From Peptoniphilus genitalis (lineage in GTDB: Bacteria > Bacillota > Clostridia > Tissierellales > Peptoniphilaceae), in NCBI RefSeq assembly GCF_023614525.1, contig NZ_CP097885.1, positions 1,548,501 to 1,612,500 of the forward strand: a stretch of DNA of 64,000 bases, given 5' to 3'. Within the stretch, counting starts at the first letter, position 1. The number at the start of each line of letters is the position of its first letter. The position numbers and the translations under genes are program-made. Positions 52,059 through 61,218 of the stretch are shown here, one piece after another. The notes below the pieces were generated by a model that did no database searches, was not told where the DNA came from, and saw only the letters and a program-made list of their open reading frames with translations.

Positions 52059-52500
52059 TTTAAATGAAACAGAAAAATTTGGAATCTTTCTTGGAGAAAA
52101 CTTAAATCCAGGAGATGTTGTCTGCCTCAATGGTGACTTGGGATCAGGTAAGACAACCCTAACTAAATCTATTGCCAAGGGACTTGGGATCGATGACTAT
52201 GTTACTAGTCCAACCTTTACAATCGTTAATGAATATTATGGCAAGACTGACCTTTACCACATCGACACCTATAGGTTAGATGAGAAAATTGATGTGGACT
52301 ATCTTGGCTTTGATGAATATTTTTATTCTGATGGAGTTACTATAGTTGAGTGGGCAGAAAAAATTAGGGATGCCCTGCCAGAGGAATACATGGAGATAAA
52401 TATTAAGTCCCATGATGATAAGAGGGACCTAGAGATAAATTATCTTGGAAATAGATTTGATAAATTGAAGGAGAAATTAGATGAAAGTTTTGGGAATTGA
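52042..52500 (+). CDS. tsaE: tRNA threonylcarbamoyladenosine biosynthesis protein TsaE
   Basis: 152 aa from ATG 52042 with GAGGA five bases upstream; the longer upstream frame lies inside the nitroreductase gene. P-loop LNGDLGSGKTTLTKSIAKGLG, YVTSPTFTIVNEY and YHIDTYRLD are conserved. The ATPase drives TsaB-TsaD turnover in t6A37 synthesis. It overlaps tsaB by 20 nt. Confidence 0.95.
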   Translation: MISLNNLNETEKFGIFLGENLNPGDVVCLNGDLGSGKTTLTKSIAKGLGIDDYVTSPTFTIVNEYYGKTDLYHIDTYRLDEKIDVDYLGFDEYFYSDGVTIVEWAEKIRDALPEEYMEINIKSHDDKRDLEINYLGNRFDKLKEKLDESFGN

Positions 52501-53155
52501 TACTTCCACAAGGACAACTGCTATTGGACTAATTGAAGATGATGAGGTCCTAGCTGAATACAACTTAAGAGGTCGCGTTTCTCATTCAGAATCTGTGACA
52601 GATATGATTGAAGAGATTTTCAAAAAATTTGAATTTTCTTTAGATGACATTGACTTAATTGCTGTTGGCATAGGACCAGGATCCTTTACGGGACTTAGGA
52701 TTGGAATCACTATTGCCAAGGTCTTGGCATTTTCACTTAATAAGGACTTAGTTGGAGTTTCATCTCTTATTGCCAATGGGATGTCAGACTACGGCAAGGT
52801 AGCAACTATTGTTGATGCAAGACGTGGAAATGTCTACGGATCTATAATTGATAATAAAGAAGAGCCAGAAGTTCTATTCGAAGACTCTCTCTTGCCCTTT
52901 GAAAAATTTAAGGAAGACTTAAACAAGTATGATGAGGTCACTCTTGTGGGGCTTGATGCAGAAAAGTTTTTGGGAGAAATCCCCCAAGGGAAATTATCCA
53001 AGAACAAGGGAATGAGGGGGACAAATATTGCAAGGCTAGGTCTAATAGAATTTAAAAAGAAGGGACCTGCAGATGTCTTTAATCTTGTCCCAAATTATTT
53101 AAAATTATCACAGGCAGAGGCCCAGTATGAAAAGAATCACGAGACTGGCAAATAA
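52481..53155 (+). CDS. tsaB: tRNA threonylcarbamoyladenosine biosynthesis protein TsaB
   Basis: 224 aa, ASKHA-fold partner of TsaD. GIDTSTRTTAIGL starts it and IAVGIGPGSFTGLRIGITIAKVLA is the family hallmark. It lies between tsaE and rimI with overlaps of 20 and 29 nt. Confidence 0.95.
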   Translation: MKVLGIDTSTRTTAIGLIEDDEVLAEYNLRGRVSHSESVTDMIEEIFKKFEFSLDDIDLIAVGIGPGSFTGLRIGITIAKVLAFSLNKDLVGVSSLIANGMSDYGKVATIVDARRGNVYGSIIDNKEEPEVLFEDSLLPFEKFKEDLNKYDEVTLVGLDAEKFLGEIPQGKLSKNKGMRGTNIARLGLIEFKKKGPADVFNLVPNYLKLSQAEAQYEKNHETGK

Positions 53156-53561
53156 GTCTGATATAGATAGGATTCACGACCTTGAAGTCGAGAACTTCGA
53201 GAACCCCTGGTCAAAAAAATCTATTGAGAACGCCATAGTTTTTGATGAACTATCAGATATTTTAGTTGTAGAAACTGATGGCGACTTAGGAGGTTTCATT
53301 TCTTTTATGAGGATTTATGATGAGATCCACATAGGGAATGTTGCTGTTGGGAAGAAGTATCGTGGGCAAAAATTTGCAAATGACCTCTTTGAAGGTCTTA
53401 TAGATCTTGCAGACAAGGGATCCTACAAGATAACCCTAGAAGTTGAAAACTCAAATAGGGTTGCCTTTAATTTGTATAAAAAGTTTGGATTTATTATCCA
53501 AGGAATGAGAAAAAATTATTATGGCATCGACAGGGATGCCTATATAATGTGGAGGGAGTGA
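53127..53561 (+). CDS. rimI: Ribosomal-protein-alanine N-acetyltransferase RimI
   Basis: 144-aa GNAT protein. Acetyl-CoA site VAVGKKYRGQKFANDLFEGL, then LEVENSNRVAFNLYKKFGFIIQGMRKNYY. RimI acetylates the N-terminus of S18 in E. coli; the substrate here is by analogy. The place between tsaB and tsaD is the standard one. Confidence 0.93.
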   Translation: MKRITRLANKSDIDRIHDLEVENFENPWSKKSIENAIVFDELSDILVVETDGDLGGFISFMRIYDEIHIGNVAVGKKYRGQKFANDLFEGLIDLADKGSYKITLEVENSNRVAFNLYKKFGFIIQGMRKNYYGIDRDAYIMWRE

Positions 53562-53565
53562 TGAG

Positions 53566-54564
53566 ATGAAAGTTTTAGCAGTGGAATCCTCTTGCGACGA
53601 AACTTCCGTTGCTGTAGTTGAAGACGGACGAAAAGTTTATTCCAATGTAATTGCATCACAAATTGATACACACAAAAAATTTGGTGGAGTAGTGCCTGAG
53701 ATTGCATCGAGACAACACGTTGAGGCAATTAACACAGTATTAAAAGAAGGACTTGATGAAGCAGGTGTGGATCTTAAGGATATAGATATTATTGCAGCCA
53801 CAAAGGGACCGGGACTTATTGGGGCCCTTCTAGTTGGTCTAAGTGCAGGAAAGACTCTTGCCCTTGCAACTAATAAGCCCTTTGTTGGAGTTAACCACAT
53901 AGTGGGACACGTTTGTGCAAACTATATTTCCTTTAAAGAATTGGAACCACCCTTTATTGGTTTAATAATTTCTGGTGGTCACACTTATTTAATCGAAGTC
54001 AAAGACTATGTTGACTTTACACTTCATGGAAGGACTGTTGACGATGCAGTGGGAGAAGCCTTTGACAAGGTTGCTAGGGCCATGGGCATTGGTTACCCAG
54101 GTGGACCTATAGTGGATAAGCTTGCCAAGGAAGGCAAGGAGACCATAGACTTCCCAAGAGTTATGATCAAGGAAGACAATTACAACTTTTCTTTTTCAGG
54201 ACTTAAGACTGCAGTCCTAAATTATTTAAACTCAACTAAGCTTCGTGGAGAAGAAATTGTTAAAGAAGATGTTTGTAAGTCCTTCCAAGAGGCAGTTGTT
54301 GATGTCCTACTTGAAAAGTCCTTTAGACTTGCGAAAGAAAAGAGTATGGATAAAATTGTCCTTTGCGGTGGAGTTTCAGCAAATTCTAGGATAAGAGAAG
54401 CCTTTGAAGAAAGGGGCAAGGAAGAAGATATTAAAATCTTCTATCCTGAACTCAAGCTTTGCACAGACAACGCAGCTATGATTGCTTCAGCAGCCTACTA
54501 TGAATACATGGCTGGCAAGCTTGATGAAGAAAATTTCGCAAACCCAAATTTAGGTTTGGAATAA
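53566..54564 (+). CDS. tsaD: tRNA N6-threonylcarbamoyladenosine transferase TsaD
   Basis: 332 aa. The metal-binding His pair is in VNHIVGHVCANY, with ESSCDETSVAVVEDGR at the N-terminus, SGGHTYLIEV and the C-terminal GGVSANSRIREAF. It transfers threonylcarbamoyl to A37 of ANN-decoding tRNAs. Last gene of the t6A operon, followed by a terminator. Confidence 0.97.
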   Translation: MKVLAVESSCDETSVAVVEDGRKVYSNVIASQIDTHKKFGGVVPEIASRQHVEAINTVLKEGLDEAGVDLKDIDIIAATKGPGLIGALLVGLSAGKTLALATNKPFVGVNHIVGHVCANYISFKELEPPFIGLIISGGHTYLIEVKDYVDFTLHGRTVDDAVGEAFDKVARAMGIGYPGGPIVDKLAKEGKETIDFPRVMIKEDNYNFSFSGLKTAVLNYLNSTKLRGEEIVKEDVCKSFQEAVVDVLLEKSFRLAKEKSMDKIVLCGGVSANSRIREAFEERGKEEDIKIFYPELKLCTDNAAMIASAAYYEYMAGKLDEENFANPNLGLE

Positions 54565-54576
54565 GTTATTTATTAA

Positions 54577-54623
54577 AAATCTAAGTCTATGAATAAAAAA
54601 TATTTCATGGCTTAGATTTTTTT
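54577..54623 (+). terminator. Terminator of the tsa operon
   Basis: AAATCTAAG (54577-54585) pairs with CTTAGATTT (54611-54619), extended inward by CTATGAA / TTCATG, then T. Confidence 0.85.
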
Positions 54624-54803
54624 ATTTAGTAGTAAAAGTTTACAAGCTTATACTTTTGTAAAAAGAAGTAAATTTATGTGAAGTTATAGACTTTTATAAA
54701 GTTACAAGATTTTATGAAGTTATTACTTCTTATAAAGTTAAAAGATTTTATGAAGTCATAATTTTTTACAAGTTGATGAAAACTTGTGGAGTAAAAAATA
54801 AAA
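54624..54803. repeat. 18-nt-period degenerate array E
   Basis: About nine to ten units in exact 18-nt register, starts 54624 or 54642 to 54786. Clear units: ATAAAGTTACAAGATTTT (54696), ATAAAGTTAAAAGATTTT (54732), ATGAAGTCATAATTTTTT (54750). It fills the gap between the tsa terminator and the converging oleate-hydratase-like gene. Confidence 0.85.
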
Positions 54804-54825
54804 AAGTGCATTTCTGCACTTAATT

Positions 54826-56343
54826 TTATAAAGAATTAATAAATTTTAAAATTTCCATCTTAGAAAGACTATTTTCAAAAATTTCTAGGTGGTCAATGCC
54901 CATGAGTTCGTGGGCACTTTTTATGCCCTTTTTTACCAACTTTTCAATAGAATAAAGTTCGCCAAAGTCAGAAGCCTTTGATGAAAGGAAAATTAAATTT
55001 GAAATTTGATTTAGGTTTTTCTTGTAAACTTCTCCAGGGAGCTTTTTGTAATTTTCCATCATAGAGATAGAAACAGATTTTAAATTAAACCTAAGCTCGC
55101 CAAAGTCATCTTCAAGTCCAAAGAGTTTAATAAGTTCGAAGAAAAAATCTTCGCCATTGAGGGCCTTAAAGACATCGCCAATAAAAATTGAATTTTTGTT
55201 GGGATTTAAGACCTTTAGGATAATCCTATTGCCAAGAATCTTTGCAGAAATCCCAGACTTAGTCTTGAAAATAAAAAAGTCACTGTCCCTTAAATTATTT
55301 TTAATTTTATCTGTGAAGATTGGGTCAGAGAATTCAAAGTTCACATATAAGATACCTGAGTCAGAAGTCTTGCCTTGAATCTCCTTGTAAATGTTATTGC
55401 TAGAAATTTTTTTGCCAAAATAATAGGTGTTTAAAATATTCTCTGGCACGCTTTCTGTGTTGCCAAGATAAAGATTGTCCAAGTAAGTTGGGGATTCAAT
55501 GGAAATAATATCCTTTAAATCTGTGTAAACTTCTTCAACATGTTCATCTTTTTCAAAAACAAGCTTATCCACGTGAGTTTCGGTAGAAGAAAATTCAAGG
55601 AACTTGTAACCATCTAAAAACTTAACGCCCAGGTCTTCCAAGTAGCCTCGTAACCTTTCATAAATCATATTGGAGTCCAAGCTGAAGTAAGAGCCTGAGC
55701 CAATATAATCAAGAAGAGCTTCCTTTAATTCACTAACTGGAGAAGTGGCTTTCAAGTTGTAGATGCTTGCTAAGTAGTAGTAAAAATTTGAATTCAAAAA
55801 GTCTGAAAACAGAAAGTACTTCTCAATACTTGATTCACTTTCAAAATCAAGGGGAGAAAGCATTAACTTGTAGATTTTCTTCTTGCTAACTTCATCAAGC
55901 TCATCAACATCATAGGATGAATTCATTGACAAGTCCATTATTCTTGGACTTTCTTTTTTTGTCATCTTTTCATTTAATTCAAGAATTTCTTCTTCAGTCA
56001 TTATATTTTTTAAAATTTCAAAAGTGTTTTTAAAGTTGTATTGGGAAAATCTGTTGTCAAAGTTTATATAAGTATTTTCTCCGTGAGAGATATTTGCAAA
56101 CTCATTAAAGCCCTTTGTATAAATATTTATATTTTTTGGATCTAAGTTTGCGTGATTAATAAGTCCATAGGCAAGAGCAAGGTTGCCAAAACCATCGCCT
56201 AATAAATATGCAAGAGAGCCTTCGTCACGATTTGGCATTAAGACCTTTACCTCGTCATCAGAAACTCTTTTTGCAGCAAGGATGGCTGCAGAAATTGTTG
56301 CAGCTGCAAGAGCTAATTTTTTGATGTCATCTTTTCTTGACAT
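54826..56343 (-). CDS. Degenerate oleate-hydratase (MCRA)-like protein
   Basis: 505 aa, start ATG 56343 with AGGTGA upstream. A hydrophobic segment (about 10-24) opens it. Oleate-hydratase/myosin-cross-reactive-antigen features remain: SIEKYFLFSDFLNSNFYYYLASIY (about 172-195), SELKEALLDYI, LNGEDFFFELIKLFGLED, and a C-terminal NLIFLSSKASDFGELYSIEKLVKKGIKSAHELMGI. But the FAD loop GxGxxG reads Gly49-Asp-Gly51-Phe-Gly-Asn54, the acidic FAD residue after beta-2 is missing, and the RGGREM-like loop is lost. It is also shorter than typical family members. It probably lacks FAD and hydratase activity; its role is unknown. Assignment is by remembered motifs. Confidence 0.7.
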   Translation of the reverse strand: MSRKDDIKKLALAAATISAAILAAKRVSDDEVKVLMPNRDEGSLAYLLGDGFGNLALAYGLINHANLDPKNINIYTKGFNEFANISHGENTYINFDNRFSQYNFKNTFEILKNIMTEEEILELNEKMTKKESPRIMDLSMNSSYDVDELDEVSKKKIYKLMLSPLDFESESSIEKYFLFSDFLNSNFYYYLASIYNLKATSPVSELKEALLDYIGSGSYFSLDSNMIYERLRGYLEDLGVKFLDGYKFLEFSSTETHVDKLVFEKDEHVEEVYTDLKDIISIESPTYLDNLYLGNTESVPENILNTYYFGKKISSNNIYKEIQGKTSDSGILYVNFEFSDPIFTDKIKNNLRDSDFFIFKTKSGISAKILGNRIILKVLNPNKNSIFIGDVFKALNGEDFFFELIKLFGLEDDFGELRFNLKSVSISMMENYKKLPGEVYKKNLNQISNLIFLSSKASDFGELYSIEKLVKKGIKSAHELMGIDHLEIFENSLSKMEILKFINSL

Positions 56344-56371
56344 AATTTCACCTCAAGTAGACTTTACCCAA

Positions 56372-56400
56372 TATATAGCCACTTAATTCTAGTTTGTTAA
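56372..56400 (-). promoter_or_regulatory. Minus-strand promoter of the oleate-hydratase-like gene
   Basis: On the minus strand: TTAACA (56400-56395), a 17-nt spacer and TATATA (56377-56372), 28 nt before the ATG. Its -35 overlaps the -35 of the divergent promoter. Confidence 0.65.
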
Positions 56401-56422
56401 ATTGTTTTCTAACAAGTATAAT
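56394..56422 (+). promoter_or_regulatory. Promoter of the M16 peptidase gene
   Basis: TTGTTA (56394-56399), a 17-nt spacer and TATAAT (56417-56422). An in-frame ATG at 56421 falls in the -10, which rules it out as a start from this promoter. Confidence 0.75.
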
Positions 56423-56441
56423 GGAGCTTGGAGGGATTAAC

Positions 56442-59333
56442 TTGAATAAATATAAATTAATCGAAGAGAAATATATAGACGAGGTTGCATCTAAGTGCAA
56501 GGTCTATACTCATATAAAGACAGGAGCAAGAGTCTTAACTCTTGAAAACAATGACGACAACAAGGCCTTTGGTATTGGATTTAGGACGCCACCTGTAAGG
56601 GGCAATGGTGTCTGTCATATCGTTGAGCACTGCGTACTTTCTGGTTCAAGAAAGTTTAAGACTAAAGAGCCTTTTATGGACCTAATTAAGTCATCGCTAC
56701 AAACTTTTTTAAATGCCATGACTTTTCCAGACAAGACAATTTATCCAGTTTCATCAAGAAATGAAAAGGACTTTTACAACTTGATGGACGTTTACCTTGA
56801 TGCAGTTTTCCATCCAGCAATTTATGAAGAAGAAAAAATCTTTCTTCAAGAGGGCTGGCACTATGAATTAAAGGACAAGGATGATGACTTAAAATACAAC
56901 GGAGTTGTCTACAACGAAATGAAGGGAGTTTACTCTTCATCAGAAAATATTGTGTCAGATGCCATGGTCTTTGCCCTTCATGAGGACTCATCCTATGGAG
57001 TTGACTCTGGTGGAGATCCTAAACTTATTCCTAGCCTAAGCTACCAAGAATTTAAGGACTATCACCAAAAATACTACCACCCATCAAACTCCTACATCTA
57101 TCTTTATGGAAATCAAAATATGGAAGAAGCCTTAGACTTCATTGACAAAAATTATTTGCAAGACTTTGACAAGGCTGAAATCAATTCAGAAATTATCTTA
57201 AATGATGAAATAAAAGAAACTAAGGATGTGGAAATTACATTTTCTGCATCAAAGGAAGAAATGAAGGACAAGATTGACTACCTATCCAAGGGTTGGACAA
57301 TTGGTTATGCCGACTCCAAGATGGATGTCTTTATGCGTGACTTCTTGGCAGAACTTTTAATTGAAGCTCAAGGAGGGCCACTAAGAAAGGCAATTCTAGA
57401 TGCAGGTCTTGCTGAAGATGTATATTCAGAAACTTCATCTTCACTTCCTCTAGACCTATCAATAGTTTTAAAAAATACTGACGCAGATAAGAAAGATGAA
57501 TTTTTAAAAGTTTTAAAGGACACTTTAGAAAAACTTGTTGAAGAGGGAATCGACAAGGACCTACTTGAAGCAACTTTAAATAAATTTGAATTTATCTTTA
57601 GAGAGGGTGGAGGAACTCAAAAGGCAATAATCTATTATATTAGGGCTCTAAACTCATGGCTTTACGACCAATCACCACTTGACGCCCTCTACTACAACGA
57701 TGTTTTAGAAGTAGTTAAGGAAAAACTTGATGATGGTTTTGTAGAAAATTACATCAAGGAAAAACTTATAGACAACGAGTATTCTGTAAATCTTCTTGCA
57801 AGACCAGAGCTAAATAAAAATGACAAGGAAGAAGAGTCCTTAAGAAAAGAATTAGAAGACCTCAAGGCAAAAATGTCAGAGGAAGAAATTGATGAAATTG
57901 TAAAAAAATCAAGAGACCTTGAAGATTATCAAAATGCTGAAGACTCAAAGGAAAACAAGGACACAATTCCTTCCCTAGACTTATCTGATATAGACGAAAA
58001 AGTAACTCGTTACCCAGTGGAAGAAGACAAAATTGGAGATGTGATTTATTTAAAATCAAATCAAGAGACAAATGGAATTGTCTACACAAGTCTATCTCAT
58101 GACATCTCTTTTATAGAAAAAGGAGAGATGGAGACAATGTCCCTTCTACTTTCATTAATTGGACTAATTGATACAGAAAATTACACTTATGAAGAATTAA
58201 ATAACGAAATTTACAAGGCGACTGGTGGAATTTCCTTTAACCCAGCTGTATATGTTGATGCAAAGGACAAGGAAAAATATGTCCTAAGGATGAACATAAA
58301 GATGAAGTCAACTGCAGATAAGTTTGGACGAGGCCTTGAAATTATTGATGAAATAATGAAGAGGTCAATCCTCGATTCCAAAAAGAGGGTTAGGGAACTT
58401 CTAAATATTTTAAAATCAAGAATTGAATCCACAATGTTACAAAATGGCCACCAATTTATAATTTCAATTTTAAAATCCTACTATTCAAGAGTTGCAGACA
58501 TTCAATCCCACATTGGAGGACTAAATTATTATAAGTTCATGAGAGATTTTGTTGAAAACTTTGAAGATAAGTGGGAAGATTTTGAAAAAGAAGCAGAAAA
58601 AATTTATGAAAAACTTTTTGTTAGAGACAACTTAATTATTACAACTACAGGAAACCTAGCTGATTTAGATAGACTTAAGCCTGAGCTAGAAAAATATATT
58701 AAGTCTTTAGAAGTTAAAAACATAAAGCCAGCAGATTATGAATTTAAAAGAGAAAATAAAAATGAGGGGCTTTATACAACTTCAAATGTTGTCTACGTAT
58801 CAAAGGGTTATGACCTTGAAGACTTGGGATTAAAATACAGTGGAGACCTAACAGTACTCGCAAACATTTTAAACTCATCCTTCCTTCACAACGAAATTAG
58901 GGCCAAGGGCGGAGCCTATGGTGGAGGTATTTCTATTGGAAGGTCTGGCGACATGGCGACTTACTCTTATAGGGATCCAAATTTAAAAAACACAGTTAAG
59001 GTTTACGACTCTATTGGAAACTTTGTAGAAAATTTAAAGATGGAAGATGAGGACTTAAAGAACTTTATCATTGGATCAATGAACTCCTTTGACCCACTAC
59101 TTTCTCCAGAACAAATTGGAGATATTAACCTATCAAGATTTATAACAGGACTTACAATAGAAGACTTAGAAAAATCTAAGAAGGAAGCTCTTGAAACAAA
59201 CTTGGAAAGATTAAATACCTATGGAAAATTCTTTGATGAAGCCATGAAGATAAATTACCTTGCTGCCTTTGGTAGTGAAAGCATAATTAGGGATGGGGCT
59301 GACCTCTTTAAGGAAATAAAATCCATTAAGTGA
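56442..59333 (+). CDS. M16-family (presequence-protease-like) metallopeptidase
   Basis: 963 aa from TTG 56442, with GGAGGG six bases upstream; longer in-frame ATGs lie in or before the promoter. The inverted zinc motif is His59-Ile-Val-Glu62-His63 (GNGVCHIVEHCVLSGS), with the third ligand region YNEMKGVYSS. Four M16 modules are expected: two halves joined by the acidic hinge around 475-525 (KAKMSEEEIDEIVKKSRDLEDYQ), with an inactive C-terminal half (SSFLHNEIRAKGGAYGGG). The M16C group degrades oligopeptides in a closed chamber. It has no signal peptide, so it is cytoplasmic. The inositol phosphatase gene follows after 10 nt. Confidence 0.92.
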   Translation: MNKYKLIEEKYIDEVASKCKVYTHIKTGARVLTLENNDDNKAFGIGFRTPPVRGNGVCHIVEHCVLSGSRKFKTKEPFMDLIKSSLQTFLNAMTFPDKTIYPVSSRNEKDFYNLMDVYLDAVFHPAIYEEEKIFLQEGWHYELKDKDDDLKYNGVVYNEMKGVYSSSENIVSDAMVFALHEDSSYGVDSGGDPKLIPSLSYQEFKDYHQKYYHPSNSYIYLYGNQNMEEALDFIDKNYLQDFDKAEINSEIILNDEIKETKDVEITFSASKEEMKDKIDYLSKGWTIGYADSKMDVFMRDFLAELLIEAQGGPLRKAILDAGLAEDVYSETSSSLPLDLSIVLKNTDADKKDEFLKVLKDTLEKLVEEGIDKDLLEATLNKFEFIFREGGGTQKAIIYYIRALNSWLYDQSPLDALYYNDVLEVVKEKLDDGFVENYIKEKLIDNEYSVNLLARPELNKNDKEEESLRKELEDLKAKMSEEEIDEIVKKSRDLEDYQNAEDSKENKDTIPSLDLSDIDEKVTRYPVEEDKIGDVIYLKSNQETNGIVYTSLSHDISFIEKGEMETMSLLLSLIGLIDTENYTYEELNNEIYKATGGISFNPAVYVDAKDKEKYVLRMNIKMKSTADKFGRGLEIIDEIMKRSILDSKKRVRELLNILKSRIESTMLQNGHQFIISILKSYYSRVADIQSHIGGLNYYKFMRDFVENFEDKWEDFEKEAEKIYEKLFVRDNLIITTTGNLADLDRLKPELEKYIKSLEVKNIKPADYEFKRENKNEGLYTTSNVVYVSKGYDLEDLGLKYSGDLTVLANILNSSFLHNEIRAKGGAYGGGISIGRSGDMATYSYRDPNLKNTVKVYDSIGNFVENLKMEDEDLKNFIIGSMNSFDPLLSPEQIGDINLSRFITGLTIEDLEKSKKEALETNLERLNTYGKFFDEAMKINYLAAFGSESIIRDGADLFKEIKSIK

Positions 59334-59343
59334 TTGGTGAACT

Positions 59344-60123
59344 ATGATTAATTACGAAGACATATTAAGTGAAATTGAAAGGCTAATGAAGGAAGCTTCA
59401 AAAATTTTCTTTGACTTAGACCCACAAAATAATTTTGAGATGAAGGGGAGGAATGACTTTGTAACAGAAGTCGACTTCAAGGTCCAAGAAGTTTTAGAGG
59501 GAGAACTTTTAAAACTAATAGAAGGATCTAACCTCTTGGCAGAAGAAAAGGGAAAGTCAAGTGCAGAGATAAAAGACTACACTTGGGTCCTTGATCCCGT
59601 TGATGGAACAAGCAACTTAGTCCATGGATTTCAACACTCAGTTATTAGCTTGGCACTGATTGAAAAATCAGAAATTGTCATAGGTGCAGTTTACGAACCC
59701 TATAGAGATGAATTTTTTTCAGCAATAAAAGGTCAGGGCTCAAGACTAAATGGTAAAGTCATTAGAGTTTCTCATAACGAAGAACTTGCCAACTCTCTTA
59801 TTGGTGTTGGAACTGGTGGAGGAAGATTGGGAAGAATTGACGAGACCTTTGAGATGATGAGATTTATTTACGAGAATACAAATGGCATAAGAAGAATTGG
59901 GACTGCAGCCCTTGAGATGTGCTACTCGGCTTGCGGAAGGTACGACGCCTTTATAGAAGACGACCTAAATCTTTGGGACTACGCAGCAGGGACCTTAATA
60001 GTTAGAGAAGCTGGCGGACAAGTCATCAATATGCATGGAGAAGAAGTCAAGATAGAAAGAAGAGGCGGAATAATATCTGGCTCCAAAAAAATTGTTGATG
60101 AATTAAAAAGATTTACCTATTAA
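59344..60123 (+). CDS. suhB: Inositol-monophosphatase-family phosphatase
   Basis: 259 aa, Mg2+- and Li+-sensitive fold. Metal ligands are in LLAEEKG, WVLDPVDGTSNLVHGF and LWDYAAGTLIVREAGG. The substrate could be inositol-1-phosphate, other sugar phosphates or a nucleotide such as pAp. It follows the M16 gene closely. The suhB symbol marks the family only. Confidence 0.88.
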   Translation: MINYEDILSEIERLMKEASKIFFDLDPQNNFEMKGRNDFVTEVDFKVQEVLEGELLKLIEGSNLLAEEKGKSSAEIKDYTWVLDPVDGTSNLVHGFQHSVISLALIEKSEIVIGAVYEPYRDEFFSAIKGQGSRLNGKVIRVSHNEELANSLIGVGTGGGRLGRIDETFEMMRFIYENTNGIRRIGTAALEMCYSACGRYDAFIEDDLNLWDYAAGTLIVREAGGQVINMHGEEVKIERRGGIISGSKKIVDELKRFTY

Positions 60124-60159
60124 GTTAAAAAATAAAATTTATAAGATCAAAAAACTTTT

Positions 60160-60191
60160 AAGGCAGGATGAAATTTCATCCTGTCTTTTTA
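60160..60191 (+). terminator. Terminator after the inositol phosphatase gene
   Basis: Perfect GACAGGATGAAA / TTTCATCCTGTC-type stem, 60162-60185, then a T-run. Confidence 0.88.
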
Positions 60192-60300
60192 GATGAAAAT
60201 CTTTATAAAAATTACATTTTCTAAAAGAAAAATTTACAAGAAATTTACAATTGAAGTTTAAGATTATTGTGAAGACTTATGAGGAAGGATGAGGTTATTT

Positions 60301-61218
60301 ATGAGAGACGCAATAGTGGATATTGGCTCCAACACAATTAGGTTAATTGTCTTTGATGTAGAAGAGAATTCTATAGATTATAAAAAAGTATTAAACAAGA
60401 AGTACACCGTTGGACTTATAACTTATGTTCATGATGGAGAACTTTCTAGAAAGGGAATTAAGAAACTTATAAAAACTCTTGATAGCGTAAAAAAAATTGT
60501 AGAAGAACTAAAGGTTGAAACTTTTTCTCCCTTTGCAACAGCATCCCTTAGGAATTTAGATAACTTAGAAGAAGTCTTATCTATGGTCAAGGAAGAACTT
60601 GACATAGATATTGATGTCTTGGACCAAGTTGAAGAAGCCTTCCTTGGTAATGTTGGAATAAGAAGTGAGATAGATATAGAGGAGGGCGTGTCTATAGATA
60701 TTGGTGGCGCCAGCACCGAAGTGGTTTATTTTGATAAAGAAGGACCTAAGGAGTTTTTAAACCTAAATACTGGATCTCTTTTACTTTATAAGGATAATGT
60801 ATCGAGAATTTTGCCTAAGAAAAAAGAAATGCGTACTATTAAAAAAGCAGTCCTTCGTGAAATTAATTCTAATAATTTTTCTAGTAAAAGTAACAAGTTT
60901 ATTGGTATTGGTGGATCCATAAGAACTACAGGTAAAATTATAGAAGATCTTTGGGGAGGGGATGAAAAATCTTTTAGCTTGGAAGACCTAGATAAGTTAA
61001 TAGAATTAATTAAAGATAAAAACACAGACATTATAAGGTCTATTATTAGTATCAATCCTGCAAGAATCCACACCACAGTTCCTGGTATAATTATATTAAG
61101 GACTCTTATGGAAAAACTTAATATAAAAGAGATACAAGTTTCAGCAAAGGGGCTAAGAGAAGGTTATTTGATTTATAAAGTATTGGAAGGTAATAATGAA
61201 ATCACATTTTCAAAATAG
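60301..61218 (+). CDS. ppx: Exopolyphosphatase / Ppx-GppA phosphatase
   Basis: 305 aa from ATG 60301, with GAGG seven bases upstream; an in-frame ATG at 60289 is too close to its own site. ASKHA fold: VDIGSNTIRLIVFD (phosphate-1), FATASLRN, VSIDIGGASTEVVYF (phosphate-2). It degrades polyphosphate or pppGpp. It overlaps ppk by 23 nt, so the enzymes for making and breaking polyphosphate share an mRNA. Shorter than E. coli Ppx because the C-terminal HD domain is absent. Confidence 0.94.
   Translation: MRDAIVDIGSNTIRLIVFDVEENSIDYKKVLNKKYTVGLITYVHDGELSRKGIKKLIKTLDSVKKIVEELKVETFSPFATASLRNLDNLEEVLSMVKEELDIDIDVLDQVEEAFLGNVGIRSEIDIEEGVSIDIGGASTEVVYFDKEGPKEFLNLNTGSLLLYKDNVSRILPKKKEMRTIKKAVLREINSNNFSSKSNKFIGIGGSIRTTGKIIEDLWGGDEKSFSLEDLDKLIELIKDKNTDIIRSIISINPARIHTTVPGIIILRTLMEKLNIKEIQVSAKGLREGYLIYKVLEGNNEITFSK

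Noticed and set aside
16704-54803. CRISPR array
   Set aside because: The 18-nt arrays are continuous without spacers, and units are degenerate. The 228-bp repeats are coding. No cas genes seen.
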